A DNA stretch of 64,000 bases from Gammaproteobacteria bacterium (GTDB lineage Bacteria; Pseudomonadota; Gammaproteobacteria; Steroidobacterales; Steroidobacteraceae), in the NCBI GenBank assembly GCA_003134045.1, contig PLAH01000161.1, positions 69,849 through 133,848 on the forward strand, in the 5' to 3' direction. The stretch's first letter is position 1; every line of letters begins with the position of its first letter. Position numbers and translations under genes: made by a program. Positions 1-9,340 of the stretch are shown here, in pieces. The notes under the pieces are model-generated. The model was given only the letters and a program-made list of their open reading frames with translations. It ran no database searches and had not been told where the DNA came from.

Positions 1-1139
1 GTATCGGCGGAATTCGAATAAGTTCCTCCCAGGGCCGGCAGCACCGTGTAGGTCGGATTGCCCGAGGCCACGTTTTCCGCGTTTTCCACGCTGAAGGCTT
101 CCGTGACGCTGACGGCGTTCAACCCCGTCAGGGTGGCGCTGAAGTTCTGCGTGCTGCTCGGACAATAGAAGCCGGAAAAACTCGACTCGGTGCACGTCGG
201 AAGGGCGCTGTCGCTGAAGAAAATGCCGTTGGTACCCGAATCGATGAAACTCGCGTTGAAAGTCTGGCCGTTGAACACGATGGTGAAGTTCCCGTTCCCA
301 TCCACGGTCAGGACGGACTGGGTGCCCGATGCATTGTTGGTCCGGGTATCGATGCCGAAGATCAGCGAGCCGGTCATTGTCGCCTCGCCCGGCGCCGCGA
401 CCGAGGGCAAATCGATGATGGTCCCGTTGTTGTCGGTCGCAAACAGCGGCACCGGATTGGCGACCTGGTCCGCGATCGGCACCGTCGTGCCAAGGCAGTC
501 TCCCGTCTGCGGGCACGAGTAATAGAATCCGTTCGCCGCATTGCTGTCGCACCCCGCACAATCCTGCTCGAACACCCCAATGCCCAGGATGCCGTTGGCA
601 CCGAAGGTCGCGACCGTGTCCTCGGCGTTTGGATTGGGGCTGGAACAGTCGTTGGGGACCGTGACGAAATTCGTATCCCCGATCACTTGAATCGGCACCG
701 AGGCCGCGGTCTCGCCCGACACCTGCACGTCGGCCAAGGCCACCGGCCCCCAGCTATAACCGTCGACGAACTGGGTGCATTCCACCAATGCACTGCCATC
801 CGAGGCCTTGGTCAAGGGCAGGCTCAGCGCCAGCACCGGAGCCAGCACCCGCAGCCCGTACGAGCCGGTGTCCACTTGAATGTGGTCGATGGTCTGGCAT
901 TGGGTGGTGCTGCCCGGCACACAGAGGGTCACGCTGGTGAACAGCGTATTGATGCTGGGGCTGGACGCGGTGGGGCCGCCGTCGACGATGACGGACGCCA
1001 CGTTGGGCGCCGCCGTGGCTGGGGAAGTGGACCCGGACGCGGCACCGGAAGAAGAACCATCTCCGCCACCGCATGAAATCAAGGTGAGCATCCAAGCCGC
1101 CGCCACAGCGCCGCGCAGCGATCGCATGACCTTACCCAT
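1..1139 (-). CDS. DUF3443 family lipoprotein, 3' end outside the window
   Basis: The reading frame runs leftward off the window edge, so the C-terminus is missing. The N-terminus is a lipoprotein signal: a basic start, a hydrophobic stretch and a lipobox ending L-I-S-C (Cys about 23), followed by a Gly/Ser/Ala-rich linker. The body has conserved-looking blocks HIQVDTGSYGLRVL and ANGILGIGVFEQDC with several cysteines, which fit the DUF3443 family. That family commonly sits beside DUF2844, as it does here. The upstream gene's TGA overlaps this ATG (TGATG), so the pair should be translationally coupled; an in-frame ATG at 1127 is an alternative start. The DTGSYGLR and DSGTNG blocks resemble aspartic-protease DTG motifs, but that is only a resemblance. 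Function unknown, presumably at the periplasmic face of a membrane. Confidence 0.8.
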   Translation of the reverse strand, partial: MGKVMRSLRGAVAAAWMLTLISCGGGDGSSSGAASGSTSPATAAPNVASVIVDGGPTASSPSINTLFTSVTLCVPGSTTQCQTIDHIQVDTGSYGLRVLAPVLALSLPLTKASDGSALVECTQFVDGYSWGPVALADVQVSGETAASVPIQVIGDTNFVTVPNDCSSPNPNAEDTVATFGANGILGIGVFEQDCAGCDSNAANGFYYSCPQTGDCLGTTVPIADQVANPVPLFATDNNGTIIDLPSVAAPGEATMTGSLIFGIDTRTNNASGTQSVLTVDGNGNFTIVFNGQTFNASFIDSGTNGIFFSDSALPTCTESSFSGFYCPSSTQNFSATLTGLNAVSVTEAFSVENAENVASGNPTYTVLPALGGTYSNSAD

Positions 1140-1612
1140 CAGCGTATGTCGTCCAGGTTCGTGCCGGCCGGCAGCGAATTGCGCAAGTAAGCGCGGCCGC
1201 TGAACGCGCGCATGTGCCCGTTCGACTGCACGACCAGATCGTCTCGTTCGATCTGCAGATGCCGGTGCCAGGCGTGCGTCGACTTCGCAGCGTCGACATA
1301 CATGCCGAAGTACTGGCCCAGCGCCTGCCGCAAGTTGGGCATCGCCGGGCCGCTCCAGGCCACCGCGAAAACGCTGCCCCCGGCCACCGAGAATTCGCGC
1401 AAGATCGTGCCCGACGGCAATTGAATGGCGTGCACTCGATAAACCCCCCGCTCCGTCGATTTGATCGATCCGCCGAGCTCGAGTGCGTCGGCGGTGACCT
1501 GGCCCTCCGGCTCGCCCAGCGCGGCCTGCGCCAAGCACGGCTGCAGCGTGGCTCCCGCCACGGCTGCACACAGCACGATTCGTTTCAGGTCAAGCGTCGG
1601 CCGGGTCGGCAT
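1139..1612 (-). CDS. DUF2844 domain-containing exported protein
   Basis: A 157-residue protein with an N-terminal signal peptide ending near AQAALGEP. The following block, YRVHAIQLPSGTILREFS then FAVAWSGPAMPNLRQALG, is the DUF2844 pattern. The chosen ATG has a good Shine-Dalgarno (GAAGGGA, about 8 nt upstream); the frame stays open further upstream but without a comparable site. It is the first gene of a two-gene unit with the DUF3443 lipoprotein, sharing one base at the stop/start junction. Family function is unknown; co-occurrence of the two families suggests one exported complex. Confidence 0.8.
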   Translation of the reverse strand: MPTRPTLDLKRIVLCAAVAGATLQPCLAQAALGEPEGQVTADALELGGSIKSTERGVYRVHAIQLPSGTILREFSVAGGSVFAVAWSGPAMPNLRQALGQYFGMYVDAAKSTHAWHRHLQIERDDLVVQSNGHMRAFSGRAYLRNSLPAGTNLDDIR

Positions 1613-1819
1613 AGTGTTCCCTTCAGGCATGTCGATCAGCAGTTGGAACGCTCCGGCGGCGAATCGTTCAGCGAAATCTCGCCGTAATTCATTGTTCTCG
1701 AGCACAATTCTACGAGGCGAGGCATAGAATCACGCCTCAATTTCTCGTCCACGGAATGATTTCCCGCGGCCGAGGTCTCACTCCCCGGAGGTATCGCGGA
1801 GCGCTGGAGGGCAATTTTC
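1613..1819. promoter_or_regulatory. Divergent intergenic region between the DUF2844 operon and the propeller lipoprotein
   Basis: About 200 bp separates the two divergent starts, so it must hold both promoters. A GAGGCG/CGCCTC inverted repeat lies near 1713-1736. I see no promoter hexamers good enough to assign. Confidence 0.4.
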
Positions 1820-3142
1820 TTGAAAACGGCGACATGGATCGGAATATTGGCGGTTTGCGTGGGCGTTTCAGCCTGCCCATTCGAGGCGAAGTACACCGTC
1901 GGCGGAACCGTGACGGGCTTGCGCGGCGCCGGCCTCGTCCTGCAGAACAGCTCCGGCAGGTATCTGAGCGTCACCGCGAACGGCGCCTTTACGTTTCCGA
2001 CGGGGGTCGCGAACGCCAATACCTACTCCGTCACCGTGAGGACGCAGCCGACGAATCCGACGCAGACCTGCAGCGTGGTCAACGGCACGGGGACCATCGA
2101 CAAGGCCGCCGTCACCAATGTCCTCGTGCACTGCACCCAGGCCGGCCGCTTCGCGTACGTTGTCAGTCAGAGCTCCAATAGCATATCGGGGTTTTCGATC
2201 GACGCCACGACCGGCGCTCTCACACCCATTGCAGGATCCCCGTTCGCCTCGGTCGGCACCACCCCGGTCGCGGCCATGGTCGATCCCGACGGCGCGTTCC
2301 TCTACGTGACCAACAACGGATCCGCCGAGGTCACGGTGTATGCCATCGATGACACCACCGGCATACTCACGCCCGCCGCGGAGGCCATTGCCACCGGCAA
2401 TGCGCCGATCGCGGCCGCCATCGATCCCACCGATCGCTACCTGTACGTAGCCAATTCCGCGGACAACACCGTGTCAGCCTTCGCGATCGAGAGCGGCACC
2501 GGCTTCGCCACACTCATAGCCGGCTCGCCCTACCTGGTCGGGCGCGATCCCGTTTCCCTGACCATCGACCCGAACGGCAATTTTCTCTACGTCACCAATT
2601 TTGTCGACGGCAGCGTGTCCGTATTGGCCATCGACTCGGCGAGCGGCGAGCTGACCGCGGTATCCGGCTCGCCCTTCAGCGCCGGTGCCGGCGCGGTGTC
2701 CATTGCCGTCAACCCGGCAGACTCGCTGGCCTACGTGGCCAATCAGACCGGGTCATCCATCTCTGAGTTTACCGTCGATTCGTCCACCGGGGCTTTGACC
2801 GCGGTCGCCGGCTCGCCCGTGTCGACCGGATCCAGCCCGCAGGCGCTTGCGGTGGCGCCGGCGGGGGGATTCCTCTACGCAACCAACGTCACCAGCCAGA
2901 ACGACATCTCGACCTACAGCATCGCGGCCGGCGGCGCTCTCACCTTGAGTTCCACGGTGGGCTCCGGGACGGAGCCGCTGTCGATCGTGGCCGACCCTCT
3001 CGGTCAGTTCGTCTATGCCGCGAACAACGGCTCCGGGAATGTCTCGGTGTTCAGCGTCGATGCAAGCACGGGGACGCTCACCCGGGTGGCGGGCTCGCCC
3101 TTCGCCGCCGGTGCCGGCGCGCGGTGGATCGCGATCGACTGA
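1820..3142 (+). CDS. Seven-bladed beta-propeller lipoprotein (lactonase / YncE-like)
   Basis: A 440-residue protein that starts at TTG behind a strong GGAGG about 8 nt upstream. Residues 1-19 form a lipoprotein signal ending V-S-A-C (Cys19). Residues about 25-105 look like a small beta-sandwich. From about 108 to the end there are seven repeats of roughly 45 residues, each with an FLYVTN-type strand, a GSVSVFAI-type strand and a TGALTPVAGSPF-type turn. This is the repeat of the 6-phosphogluconolactonase (PF10282) propeller superfamily. In exported lipoproteins such propellers are usually of unknown function, so lactonase activity should not be assumed. Confidence 0.85.
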   Translation: MKTATWIGILAVCVGVSACPFEAKYTVGGTVTGLRGAGLVLQNSSGRYLSVTANGAFTFPTGVANANTYSVTVRTQPTNPTQTCSVVNGTGTIDKAAVTNVLVHCTQAGRFAYVVSQSSNSISGFSIDATTGALTPIAGSPFASVGTTPVAAMVDPDGAFLYVTNNGSAEVTVYAIDDTTGILTPAAEAIATGNAPIAAAIDPTDRYLYVANSADNTVSAFAIESGTGFATLIAGSPYLVGRDPVSLTIDPNGNFLYVTNFVDGSVSVLAIDSASGELTAVSGSPFSAGAGAVSIAVNPADSLAYVANQTGSSISEFTVDSSTGALTAVAGSPVSTGSSPQALAVAPAGGFLYATNVTSQNDISTYSIAAGGALTLSSTVGSGTEPLSIVADPLGQFVYAANNGSGNVSVFSVDASTGTLTRVAGSPFAAGAGARWIAID

Positions 3143-3275
3143 TGCCGATCTGAGAAAAGAAATCCCCTGTTTGAGCGCAAGTCGCGAGAAGCGGCACAGA
3201 ACGATCGTAGCCTAAGGTTATAGTAGTGGGCTTGAGGTGCGCGCGCATCGAAACCCGTACGAGGATTCCGTTTAG

Positions 3276-3827
3276 ATGAGTATCAGCAAAGTCACGGCCG
3301 GCAAGAACGTACCGCAAGAATTCAACGTGATCATCGAAATTCCGATGAACGCGGATCCCGTCAAGTACGAGGTAGACAAGGAATCCGGCGCGTTATTCGT
3401 CGACCGCTTCATGATGACGGCCATGCACTATCCCGCCAATTACGGCTATGTTCCGCAGACCGTCGGCGACGACAACGACCCCGTGGACGTCCTGGTGCAC
3501 ACGCCGTTCCCGCTCATGCCGGGCGTGGTGGTGCGATGCCGCCCGTTGGGACTACTGCAGATGGACGATGAGGCAGGCGGCGATGCGAAGCTGCTCGCGG
3601 TTCCCACCGACGACATCTGCCCGCTGTTCGTGCATTGGAAGTCCATCGAGGACGTCCCCGAGATCCGCCTGAAGCAGATCCAGCATTTCTTCGAGCATTA
3701 CAAGGATCTCGAGGCCGGCAAATGGGTCAAGGTCATCGGCTGGGTGGGCCTCGACGCGGCGCACACCGAAATCGTGGAAGGCATGCAGCGGTTCAAGGCC
3801 TTGAAGATGCGACGCGCCACAGATTGA
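3276..3827 (+). CDS. ppa: Inorganic pyrophosphatase (family I)
   Basis: A 183-residue soluble family I pyrophosphatase, which hydrolyses the PPi released by biosynthetic reactions and needs Mg2+. Visible motifs are the N-terminal [16 protein letters not shown] block, the substrate Tyr region [12 protein letters not shown], and the metal-binding signature D66-N-D68-P-V-D71 followed by VLV. Length and order match bacterial Ppa throughout. It stands alone between the propeller gene and a convergent lipoprotein gene. Confidence 0.97.
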   Translation: MSISKVTAGKNVPQEFNVIIEIPMNADPVKYEVDKESGALFVDRFMMTAMHYPANYGYVPQTVGDDNDPVDVLVHTPFPLMPGVVVRCRPLGLLQMDDEAGGDAKLLAVPTDDICPLFVHWKSIEDVPEIRLKQIQHFFEHYKDLEAGKWVKVIGWVGLDAAHTEIVEGMQRFKALKMRRATD

Positions 3828-3913
3828 AGTTCTGCGGCGGGTCGCACCGCCAACCCGTCAACCTCGTTTCGCGCGCTGGGCATCCAGGGCCGCGAGCCGG
3901 ACGACGGCCCCGC

Positions 3914-5425
3914 TTACAGCAATTCCTCCGGCGCAAACGGCGCCAGGATCTTCAGCGAGAAGCGCTGCAGCCGGGTGGTCTCCGGGTCCGTATGCCACTG
4001 CTGCTCGGCACCCAGCTCACCGCTCGACCACACGATCCGGCCGTTGCGATCCAGCTGCAATCGATAACTGCCGTCCGCGCTGATGTCGTCGAGCAAGCTG
4101 GTGACTTGGCGCGCGATCTCGGTGCTGCGCATCACGAGGCCCATCTCGCTGTTGGTGCGGGCCGAGCGCGCGTCCATGTTCATGGACCCGATGAACACGG
4201 TTTTCTGATCGATCACCAAGGCCTTGGCGTGCAGACTGGCGTTCGAACTGCGGAAGGGATGGAAGCGCGGCCGTTTCTGTCCGAGCTTGGGGCGCACCTC
4301 GCTCAGCTCGACGCCCAATTTCAGCAGCGCGACGCGATAACGCGAATAGCCGTTGTGAACCAGGGGGGAATCGGTGGACGCCAGCGAATTCGTGAGAATG
4401 CGAATGTGCACTCCCCGCCCCACGAGGTCGCGCATCAACGCCACGCCTTCGTCGCCCGGCACGAAATACGGCGAGATCACGATGACCTCCTGCTGCGCCG
4501 ATCGCATGAGGGCGGCGATATTATTGGCGATCGTGACTTCCACGTTGGGAGCAACGTCGCTCGCAATTTTGGCCGGCCCATCCGCCAGCACCGTGGCCGG
4601 CACCCAGGTCAGCTGCAGATCGCCGGCGTCGAGTTCGTGCGCCAGCCAGCTCGCGTCGCCGGCGGCCGCGTTCTCCTCGAGCGCCGTGGACACGCCCTCG
4701 GCCTGCACCGGAGAGGCCACCGAGGCGATCGGATAGGCGTACTTGCTGTTCCAGAATTCGTCGAACGTCGCCGACAGCTGCGGCACGATCGTCCCGGCGG
4801 CCACCACGTCGAGATCGATGAAGTTGGCGTGCGGGTCGCGCGTGAAGTACTGATCGCCGATATTGCGGCCGCCGGTGATGGCGATCGCATTGTCGGCGAC
4901 GAACAATTTATTGTGCATGCGATGATTGATGCGCGGGATGTCGGACGCCGACGCGAGGAAGCGGGTCCACGTGGCGAAGCGGCCGCCGGGAAACGGATTG
5001 AACACCCTGACCTCGATATTGGCGTGTTCGCCCAAGTGCATGAAGCGCCGGTCCTCCCCCGCCGTGTTGAGATCGTCGACCAGCACCCGCACCCGCACGC
5101 CGCGCTCCGCCGCCAAGCGCAGGTGATGCAAGAGAAGACGCGACGAATCGTCCTGATGAATCAGGTAGTACTGGATATCGAGCGTACGTTGCGCGCGGTC
5201 CGCCAACGCGATCAAGCTGGCCAGCGCCTCGTCGCCCGAACTCAGCAGCCGGATGCCGGACAGATTGCGGCCGCCATCGTTGCGCTCCACGATCTGCCCG
5301 AGCACCGTGGTGTCGGGACGCAGCAGCGAGACGCTGGAATGCTTGTCGACGTGCTTGGGCAGACCCACGCAGCCGGCGAGTATGAAGGCGACACTCGCCA
5401 CGGCTCCGATCCAGGATTTGCGCAT
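3914..5425 (-). CDS. Phospholipase D family lipoprotein (ClsC/YmdC-like)
   Basis: A 503-residue protein with a lipoprotein signal (FILAGC, Cys about 19) and two HxKxxxxD phospholipase-D motifs: H171-N-K173 with D178, and H399-A-K401 with D406. Each is followed by the expected Gly/Asn-rich segment (GGRNIGD and GSMNMDARS). The two-HKD layout and length match ClsC/YmdC-type cardiolipin synthases and related transphosphatidylases. The predicted role is phosphatidyl transfer or hydrolysis at the cell envelope. The start is divergent from trmB with about 30 bp between them, so their promoters must overlap. Confidence 0.85.
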   Translation of the reverse strand: MRKSWIGAVASVAFILAGCVGLPKHVDKHSSVSLLRPDTTVLGQIVERNDGGRNLSGIRLLSSGDEALASLIALADRAQRTLDIQYYLIHQDDSSRLLLHHLRLAAERGVRVRVLVDDLNTAGEDRRFMHLGEHANIEVRVFNPFPGGRFATWTRFLASASDIPRINHRMHNKLFVADNAIAITGGRNIGDQYFTRDPHANFIDLDVVAAGTIVPQLSATFDEFWNSKYAYPIASVASPVQAEGVSTALEENAAAGDASWLAHELDAGDLQLTWVPATVLADGPAKIASDVAPNVEVTIANNIAALMRSAQQEVIVISPYFVPGDEGVALMRDLVGRGVHIRILTNSLASTDSPLVHNGYSRYRVALLKLGVELSEVRPKLGQKRPRFHPFRSSNASLHAKALVIDQKTVFIGSMNMDARSARTNSEMGLVMRSTEIARQVTSLLDDISADGSYRLQLDRNGRIVWSSGELGAEQQWHTDPETTRLQRFSLKILAPFAPEELL

Positions 5426-5456
5426 CGTTTCATCATATCAGGCACACTTTGCAGCC

Positions 5457-6161
5457 ATGTATGCACAACGTCGCATTCGCAGCTTCGTACTGCGCGCCGG
5501 CCGGGTCACGGTGGCACAGGAACGGGCGCTCGCCGAGCTCTGGCCAACCTATGGACTCGATTTCGCCGGCGGCCCGATCGACCTGGACGTGGCGTTCGCC
5601 CGCGGTACCCCGGGTCCCGCCGCGCGCTGCCTCGAGATCGGATTCGGCAGCGGCGAGGTCATCGGCGCTTTGGCGCAGAACAACCGCGATGTCGACTACC
5701 TCGGCATCGAGGTGCACCGCGCCGGGGTCGGCCGGCTGCTGCTGCAGGCAAGCCAAGCCAAGCTCGCCAATCTGCGTGTCGTGTGCCATGACGCGGTGGA
5801 GGTTCTGCGCGATGCCATACCCGACGAATGCTTCGATGAAATTCTCGTGTTCTTCCCGGATCCCTGGCACAAAAAGCGCCATCACAAGCGCCGCTTGATC
5901 GAGCCCAAGTTCGTCGAATTGCTGGCGAAGAAAATGCGCCGCGGCGGCGTGCTGCGCCTCGGGACCGACTGGCAGGACTATGCCGAGCACATGCTGGCGG
6001 TATGCAACGCCGAACCGCAGCTCGAATCCTTGAGCCCGGACGGTACCTATGTCGCGCGCCCGGACTTCCGCCCGCCCACGCGATTCGAACGGCGCGGCGA
6101 GCGCCTGGGACATGGCGTGTGGGATCTCGCCTATGCGAAGCGCGCGCCCAGCGCCTCTTGA
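5457..6161 (+). CDS. trmB: tRNA (guanine-N7)-methyltransferase
   Basis: A 234-residue enzyme that forms m7G46 in tRNA from S-adenosylmethionine. The SAM-binding motif I is LEIGFGSGE (residues 59-67), and the TrmB signature FFPDPWHKKRHHKRR spans about 132-146, followed by RLGTDWQDYAEHM. The frame is open further upstream, but that part overlaps the divergent lipoprotein gene and has no TrmB similarity, so the ATG at 5457 is chosen. Confidence 0.95.
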   Translation: MYAQRRIRSFVLRAGRVTVAQERALAELWPTYGLDFAGGPIDLDVAFARGTPGPAARCLEIGFGSGEVIGALAQNNRDVDYLGIEVHRAGVGRLLLQASQAKLANLRVVCHDAVEVLRDAIPDECFDEILVFFPDPWHKKRHHKRRLIEPKFVELLAKKMRRGGVLRLGTDWQDYAEHMLAVCNAEPQLESLSPDGTYVARPDFRPPTRFERRGERLGHGVWDLAYAKRAPSAS

Positions 6162-6171
6162 ACCGCGGGCG

Positions 6172-6801
6172 TCAGCTCAAGAAGCTGCCGCGAATGCCAT
6201 CGACGATGAATTGCACGGCGAGCGCCGCCAAGACCACACCTGACAAACGGCTCATCACGTTGGCGCCGGTCACCCCCAACACCTTCATCAACCGTGGTGC
6301 CGCCAGCATCAGACCCCAGCATATGACCAGCACCAGCGTGACCACCCCCAGAAAACCGGCGAACAATACCGGCTTCCCCCAGATCTCCCCCGAGGTCAAT
6401 AAAATGGTCGCCAGCGCGCCGGGGCCGGCAATGAAGGGGAACGCCAGCGGGAACACCGAAATGTCCTCGCGCTTCAACGCTTCTTCGCGTTCGGGGGAGG
6501 TCGAGCGCGTTCCCGACGTTCGCGCGAACACCATTTCGAGCGCGATCAAGAACAGCAACGTTCCGCCCGCGATCCGGAACGAGCTCAATTCGATTCCCAT
6601 GGCGTCGAGAAACTTGGCGCCCGCCAGCGCGAACAAGACGCAGATGCCGAGTGCAATCGCGGTCGACTTGCCGGCCATGTTTTTCTGATAGCTGGGGGTC
6701 GAGCCTTCGGTCAGTCCGGCGAACAGCGGAATCAGGGAAATGGGCTCCACGACGACGAAAAAAACCACGAAAAATTTGAAGAGTTGTTCGGCCATGACCA
6801 T
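6172..6801 (-). CDS. MarC family integral membrane protein
   Basis: About 209 residues with six predicted membrane segments. The first segment contains VVEPISLIPLFAGLT, the MarC-family pattern (PxxxxPLF), and the second half contains FPLAFPFIAGPGALATIL. The family (MarC/YhgN/YchE) is widespread and its transport role is unproven. A GTG start at 6831 is also possible, but the first hydrophobic helix begins right after the ATG codons at 6801/6795. It converges with trmB. Confidence 0.85.
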   Translation of the reverse strand: MVMAEQLFKFFVVFFVVVEPISLIPLFAGLTEGSTPSYQKNMAGKSTAIALGICVLFALAGAKFLDAMGIELSSFRIAGGTLLFLIALEMVFARTSGTRSTSPEREEALKREDISVFPLAFPFIAGPGALATILLTSGEIWGKPVLFAGFLGVVTLVLVICWGLMLAAPRLMKVLGVTGANVMSRLSGVVLAALAVQFIVDGIRGSFLS

Positions 6802-6883
6802 GCTGCTACGCGCAAAATTTATTCGTTGCACGGAGGATTCATTGAGAGTTGAATGGGGTCGAGCATAACAGACGGAGGCGGCG

Positions 6884-7186
6884 ATGCATGCGATGAAGCC
6901 GAACGTAGGTCAGTGGTATCGCGGCGTCACCAACGAGCTGTTTGAGGTAGTCGCGCTCGATGAGAAAGATGAGACCATCGAAATCCAGTACTTCGACGGC
7001 ACCGTCGCCGAAATGGACTTCGATTCCTGGAACGATCAGCTTCTCGACCGGATGCTCGATGCCGCGGACGCACCCGAGGACTGGTCCGGCGCGGTGGACG
7101 TCGAAATCGAAGATTTGAATCGCGAATTCGAGGACACGAGCCGCATCCTCTGGTCGATCCCCGAAGAACGCTCGATGCGCCGCTGA
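6884..7186 (+). CDS. Small conserved acidic protein (DUF6763-like)
   Basis: A 100-residue soluble, strongly acidic protein. The N-terminal block VGQWYRGVTNELFEVVALDE, a following beta-strand block IEIQYFDGTVAEMDFDSW, and the APEDWSG segment match a small conserved gammaproteobacterial family that I recall as DUF6763. No catalytic residues or membrane segments are visible. It stands alone, divergent from marC. Function unknown. Confidence 0.7.
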   Translation: MHAMKPNVGQWYRGVTNELFEVVALDEKDETIEIQYFDGTVAEMDFDSWNDQLLDRMLDAADAPEDWSGAVDVEIEDLNREFEDTSRILWSIPEERSMRR

Positions 7187-7207
7187 GGGGCCCCTCGCCC
7201 CGGACTT

Positions 7208-8476
7208 TCAGGCCGCGGCGTTCGCCGCTTCCTGTGCTTCGAGTTCATTGATAGGCCGCCGCAGCACCAAGAGCAGTGCGAGCCCCGGCATGGCCGTGAG
7301 GAAAGTGACGATGAAGAAATTCGCCCATCCCACGGAGTCGACGACCTGCCCCGCGATGGCGCCCATCACCACCCGCGGCACGGCCGACAAGGCGGACAGC
7401 AGTGCGTACTGCGTCGCACTGAAGCTGGAACTGCACAAAGAGACCAAAAACGCGACGTAGGCTGCCTGGCCCATGCCGCCGATGAGATTGTCGAGGCTGG
7501 TCGCCAGAATCATCAGCCACAGCACTTTGCCGGAAAGAGCGAGCCACATGTACAGCAGGTTGGTGAGCGCCTGACCGATGCCGAAGATCAGCAGCGATCG
7601 AAACATGCCCCATCGCATGTACACCCAGCCGCCGAGCGCAACGCCGATCATGGTCGACACCGTCATGTTCACCTTGCCGGCGACACTCAGTTCATTGAGG
7701 GAAAAGCCCACGCCCTTGATCATGAAAGCGCTGTAGAGACTCAGGGCAAAAGCGTCGCCCACCTTGTACACCAGCACCAGCGCCAGAAAGCCCCAGGCGC
7801 CCTTCTTGTTCAGCAAATCGCGCAAAGGATGGACCACGGCATCCGCCAATGTGCGCGGCGGCCGCCCGGGCACCAGCGGCTCGGGCGCCGAGATCGTGGC
7901 GAATATCGTCAGCGCCATGATGCAGGCGACGGCCAGATAGGCAAAGCGCCAGCCGATATAGGAGGCCACGACCAGGATCACGGCACCTGCCAGCATGGCC
8001 GCCGAACGGTAGCCGAAGGTGGTGGCGGCCGCCGCAAGGGCGCGTTCGTTCGCCGGGATCACGTCGACGCGGTAGGCGTCGACCACGATATCCTGCGAGG
8101 CGGACAGAAAGGCGACGATCAGGGCGATGACGGCCAGCGCATACGGTTCTCGAGAGGGCGAACTCAAGCCCATGACACCGATGCCGATGGCCAGAGACAA
8201 TTGATAGATCAGGATCCAGCCGCGGCGCCGACCCAGCAGCGGCGGCAAATACCGATCCAGCAGCGGTGCCCACAGAAACTTGAATACGTACGGCAGGCCG
8301 ACCAGGGAGAACAGGCCGATGGTCTTGATGTCGACCTTGTCGAATGCCAGCCAGGCCTGCAGGGTCGCCCCGGTCAGATTCAGCGGCAGTCCCGAGGCGA
8401 AGCTCAGCATGAGAATCGCCGCCATGCGCCTGTCGCCCAGTGCCTGCAGCAGCGTGGGCTTGACCGTTGCCGTCAA
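7208..8476 (-). CDS. ampG: AmpG-like muropeptide permease (MFS)
   Basis: A major-facilitator protein of about 422 residues with 12 predicted membrane helices. The N-terminal pattern SFASGLPLNLTGATLQAWL, then IGLFSLVGLPYVFKFLWAPL and DRYLPPLLGRRRGW, is the AmpG signature. AmpG imports GlcNAc-anhydroMurNAc peptides for peptidoglycan recycling and, where present, ampC induction. The chosen start is TTG at 8476 behind GGAG. The frame is open to 8611, but that extension is hydrophilic and would overlap the divergent pyrE start. It converges with the small acidic protein. Confidence 0.88.
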   Translation of the reverse strand: MTATVKPTLLQALGDRRMAAILMLSFASGLPLNLTGATLQAWLAFDKVDIKTIGLFSLVGLPYVFKFLWAPLLDRYLPPLLGRRRGWILIYQLSLAIGIGVMGLSSPSREPYALAVIALIVAFLSASQDIVVDAYRVDVIPANERALAAAATTFGYRSAAMLAGAVILVVASYIGWRFAYLAVACIMALTIFATISAPEPLVPGRPPRTLADAVVHPLRDLLNKKGAWGFLALVLVYKVGDAFALSLYSAFMIKGVGFSLNELSVAGKVNMTVSTMIGVALGGWVYMRWGMFRSLLIFGIGQALTNLLYMWLALSGKVLWLMILATSLDNLIGGMGQAAYVAFLVSLCSSSFSATQYALLSALSAVPRVVMGAIAGQVVDSVGWANFFIVTFLTAMPGLALLLVLRRPINELEAQEAANAAA

Positions 8477-8585
8477 ACTCTCGAACTCCGCTTCGACAAT
8501 GTACGCATCCGCATGGCGCGCGATATTACCAGCCCGATGCGATCGCTGCTTGCGGCCCGGCGGATCCCTTGCCAGACTCGATGCC

Positions 8586-9272
8586 ATGACCAGCACGACG
8601 CCAAGCCGCACGCAGTCCGCCCCGGCGCGCGACTACCAAACCGATTTCATCGAACTGTGCATGAGGCTCGGCGTGTTGAAGTTCGGTACTTTCCGCCTCA
8701 AGTCCGGCCGCGACAGCCCCTATTTCTTCAACGCCGGACTGTTCAGTACCGGCCGAGGAATAGCCGCCGTGGGCCGTGCCTATGCCGCGGCGATCGCCGC
8801 CTCCGGCTTGTCGTTCGAGATGCTGTTCGGGCCGGCCTACAAGGGCATCCCCTTGGTCGCGGTGACGGCGGCCGCATTGGCGGATACCCAGGGCCTCGAC
8901 CTGCCGTTCGCCTTCAACCGCAAGGAGGCCAAGGACCATGGCGAAGGCGGCCGCATCGTGGGCGGACCTCTGCGCGGTAACGTGCTGATCGTGGACGATG
9001 TCATTACGGCAGGAACCGCCGTTCGAGAATCCATCGACATCATCCGGGACGCCGGCGCACGGCCCGCCGGCGTGCTGCTGGCCCTGGACCGCCAGGAGCG
9101 GGGCGCGGACGGTCACCTGTCGGCGGTTCAGGAAGTTCGTGCGCAATTCGGCATCCCCGTCGTCGCCGTCATCGGCCTGGACGAGCTCATGCAGCACATG
9201 CAGGCGCAGGGCCGTACGGCCGAACTCGCCAGCATGCAAAGCTATCGAGCCCGGTACGGGCTGGCGGATTGA
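8586..9272 (+). CDS. pyrE: Orotate phosphoribosyltransferase
   Basis: A 228-residue enzyme that makes orotidine 5'-phosphate from orotate and PRPP in pyrimidine synthesis. Family blocks are GTFRLKSGRDSPYFFNAGLF near the N-terminus, FGPAYKGIPL, FAFNRKEAKDHGEGG, and the PRPP-binding motif VLIVDDVITAGTA. The ATG at 8586 gives the usual length; the frame upstream overlaps ampG and is not similar to PyrE. Confidence 0.97.
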   Translation: MTSTTPSRTQSAPARDYQTDFIELCMRLGVLKFGTFRLKSGRDSPYFFNAGLFSTGRGIAAVGRAYAAAIAASGLSFEMLFGPAYKGIPLVAVTAAALADTQGLDLPFAFNRKEAKDHGEGGRIVGGPLRGNVLIVDDVITAGTAVRESIDIIRDAGARPAGVLLALDRQERGADGHLSAVQEVRAQFGIPVVAVIGLDELMQHMQAQGRTAELASMQSYRARYGLAD

Positions 9273-9340
9273 GGACTAGCCCCTGGAAATGCGCTCGTCC
9301 CGACCTCACAATGGCTGCGGCTCCAGTGGGGGGAACGCCT

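Noticed and set aside
3635..5791. Open frame of more than 700 codons on the plus strand
   Set aside because: It lies antisense to the phospholipase-D-like gene and has no family pattern; it results from high GC at third positions.
7208..8611. Longer AmpG start at 8611
   Set aside because: The extra residues are hydrophilic, unlike the AmpG N-terminus, and would overlap the pyrE start.
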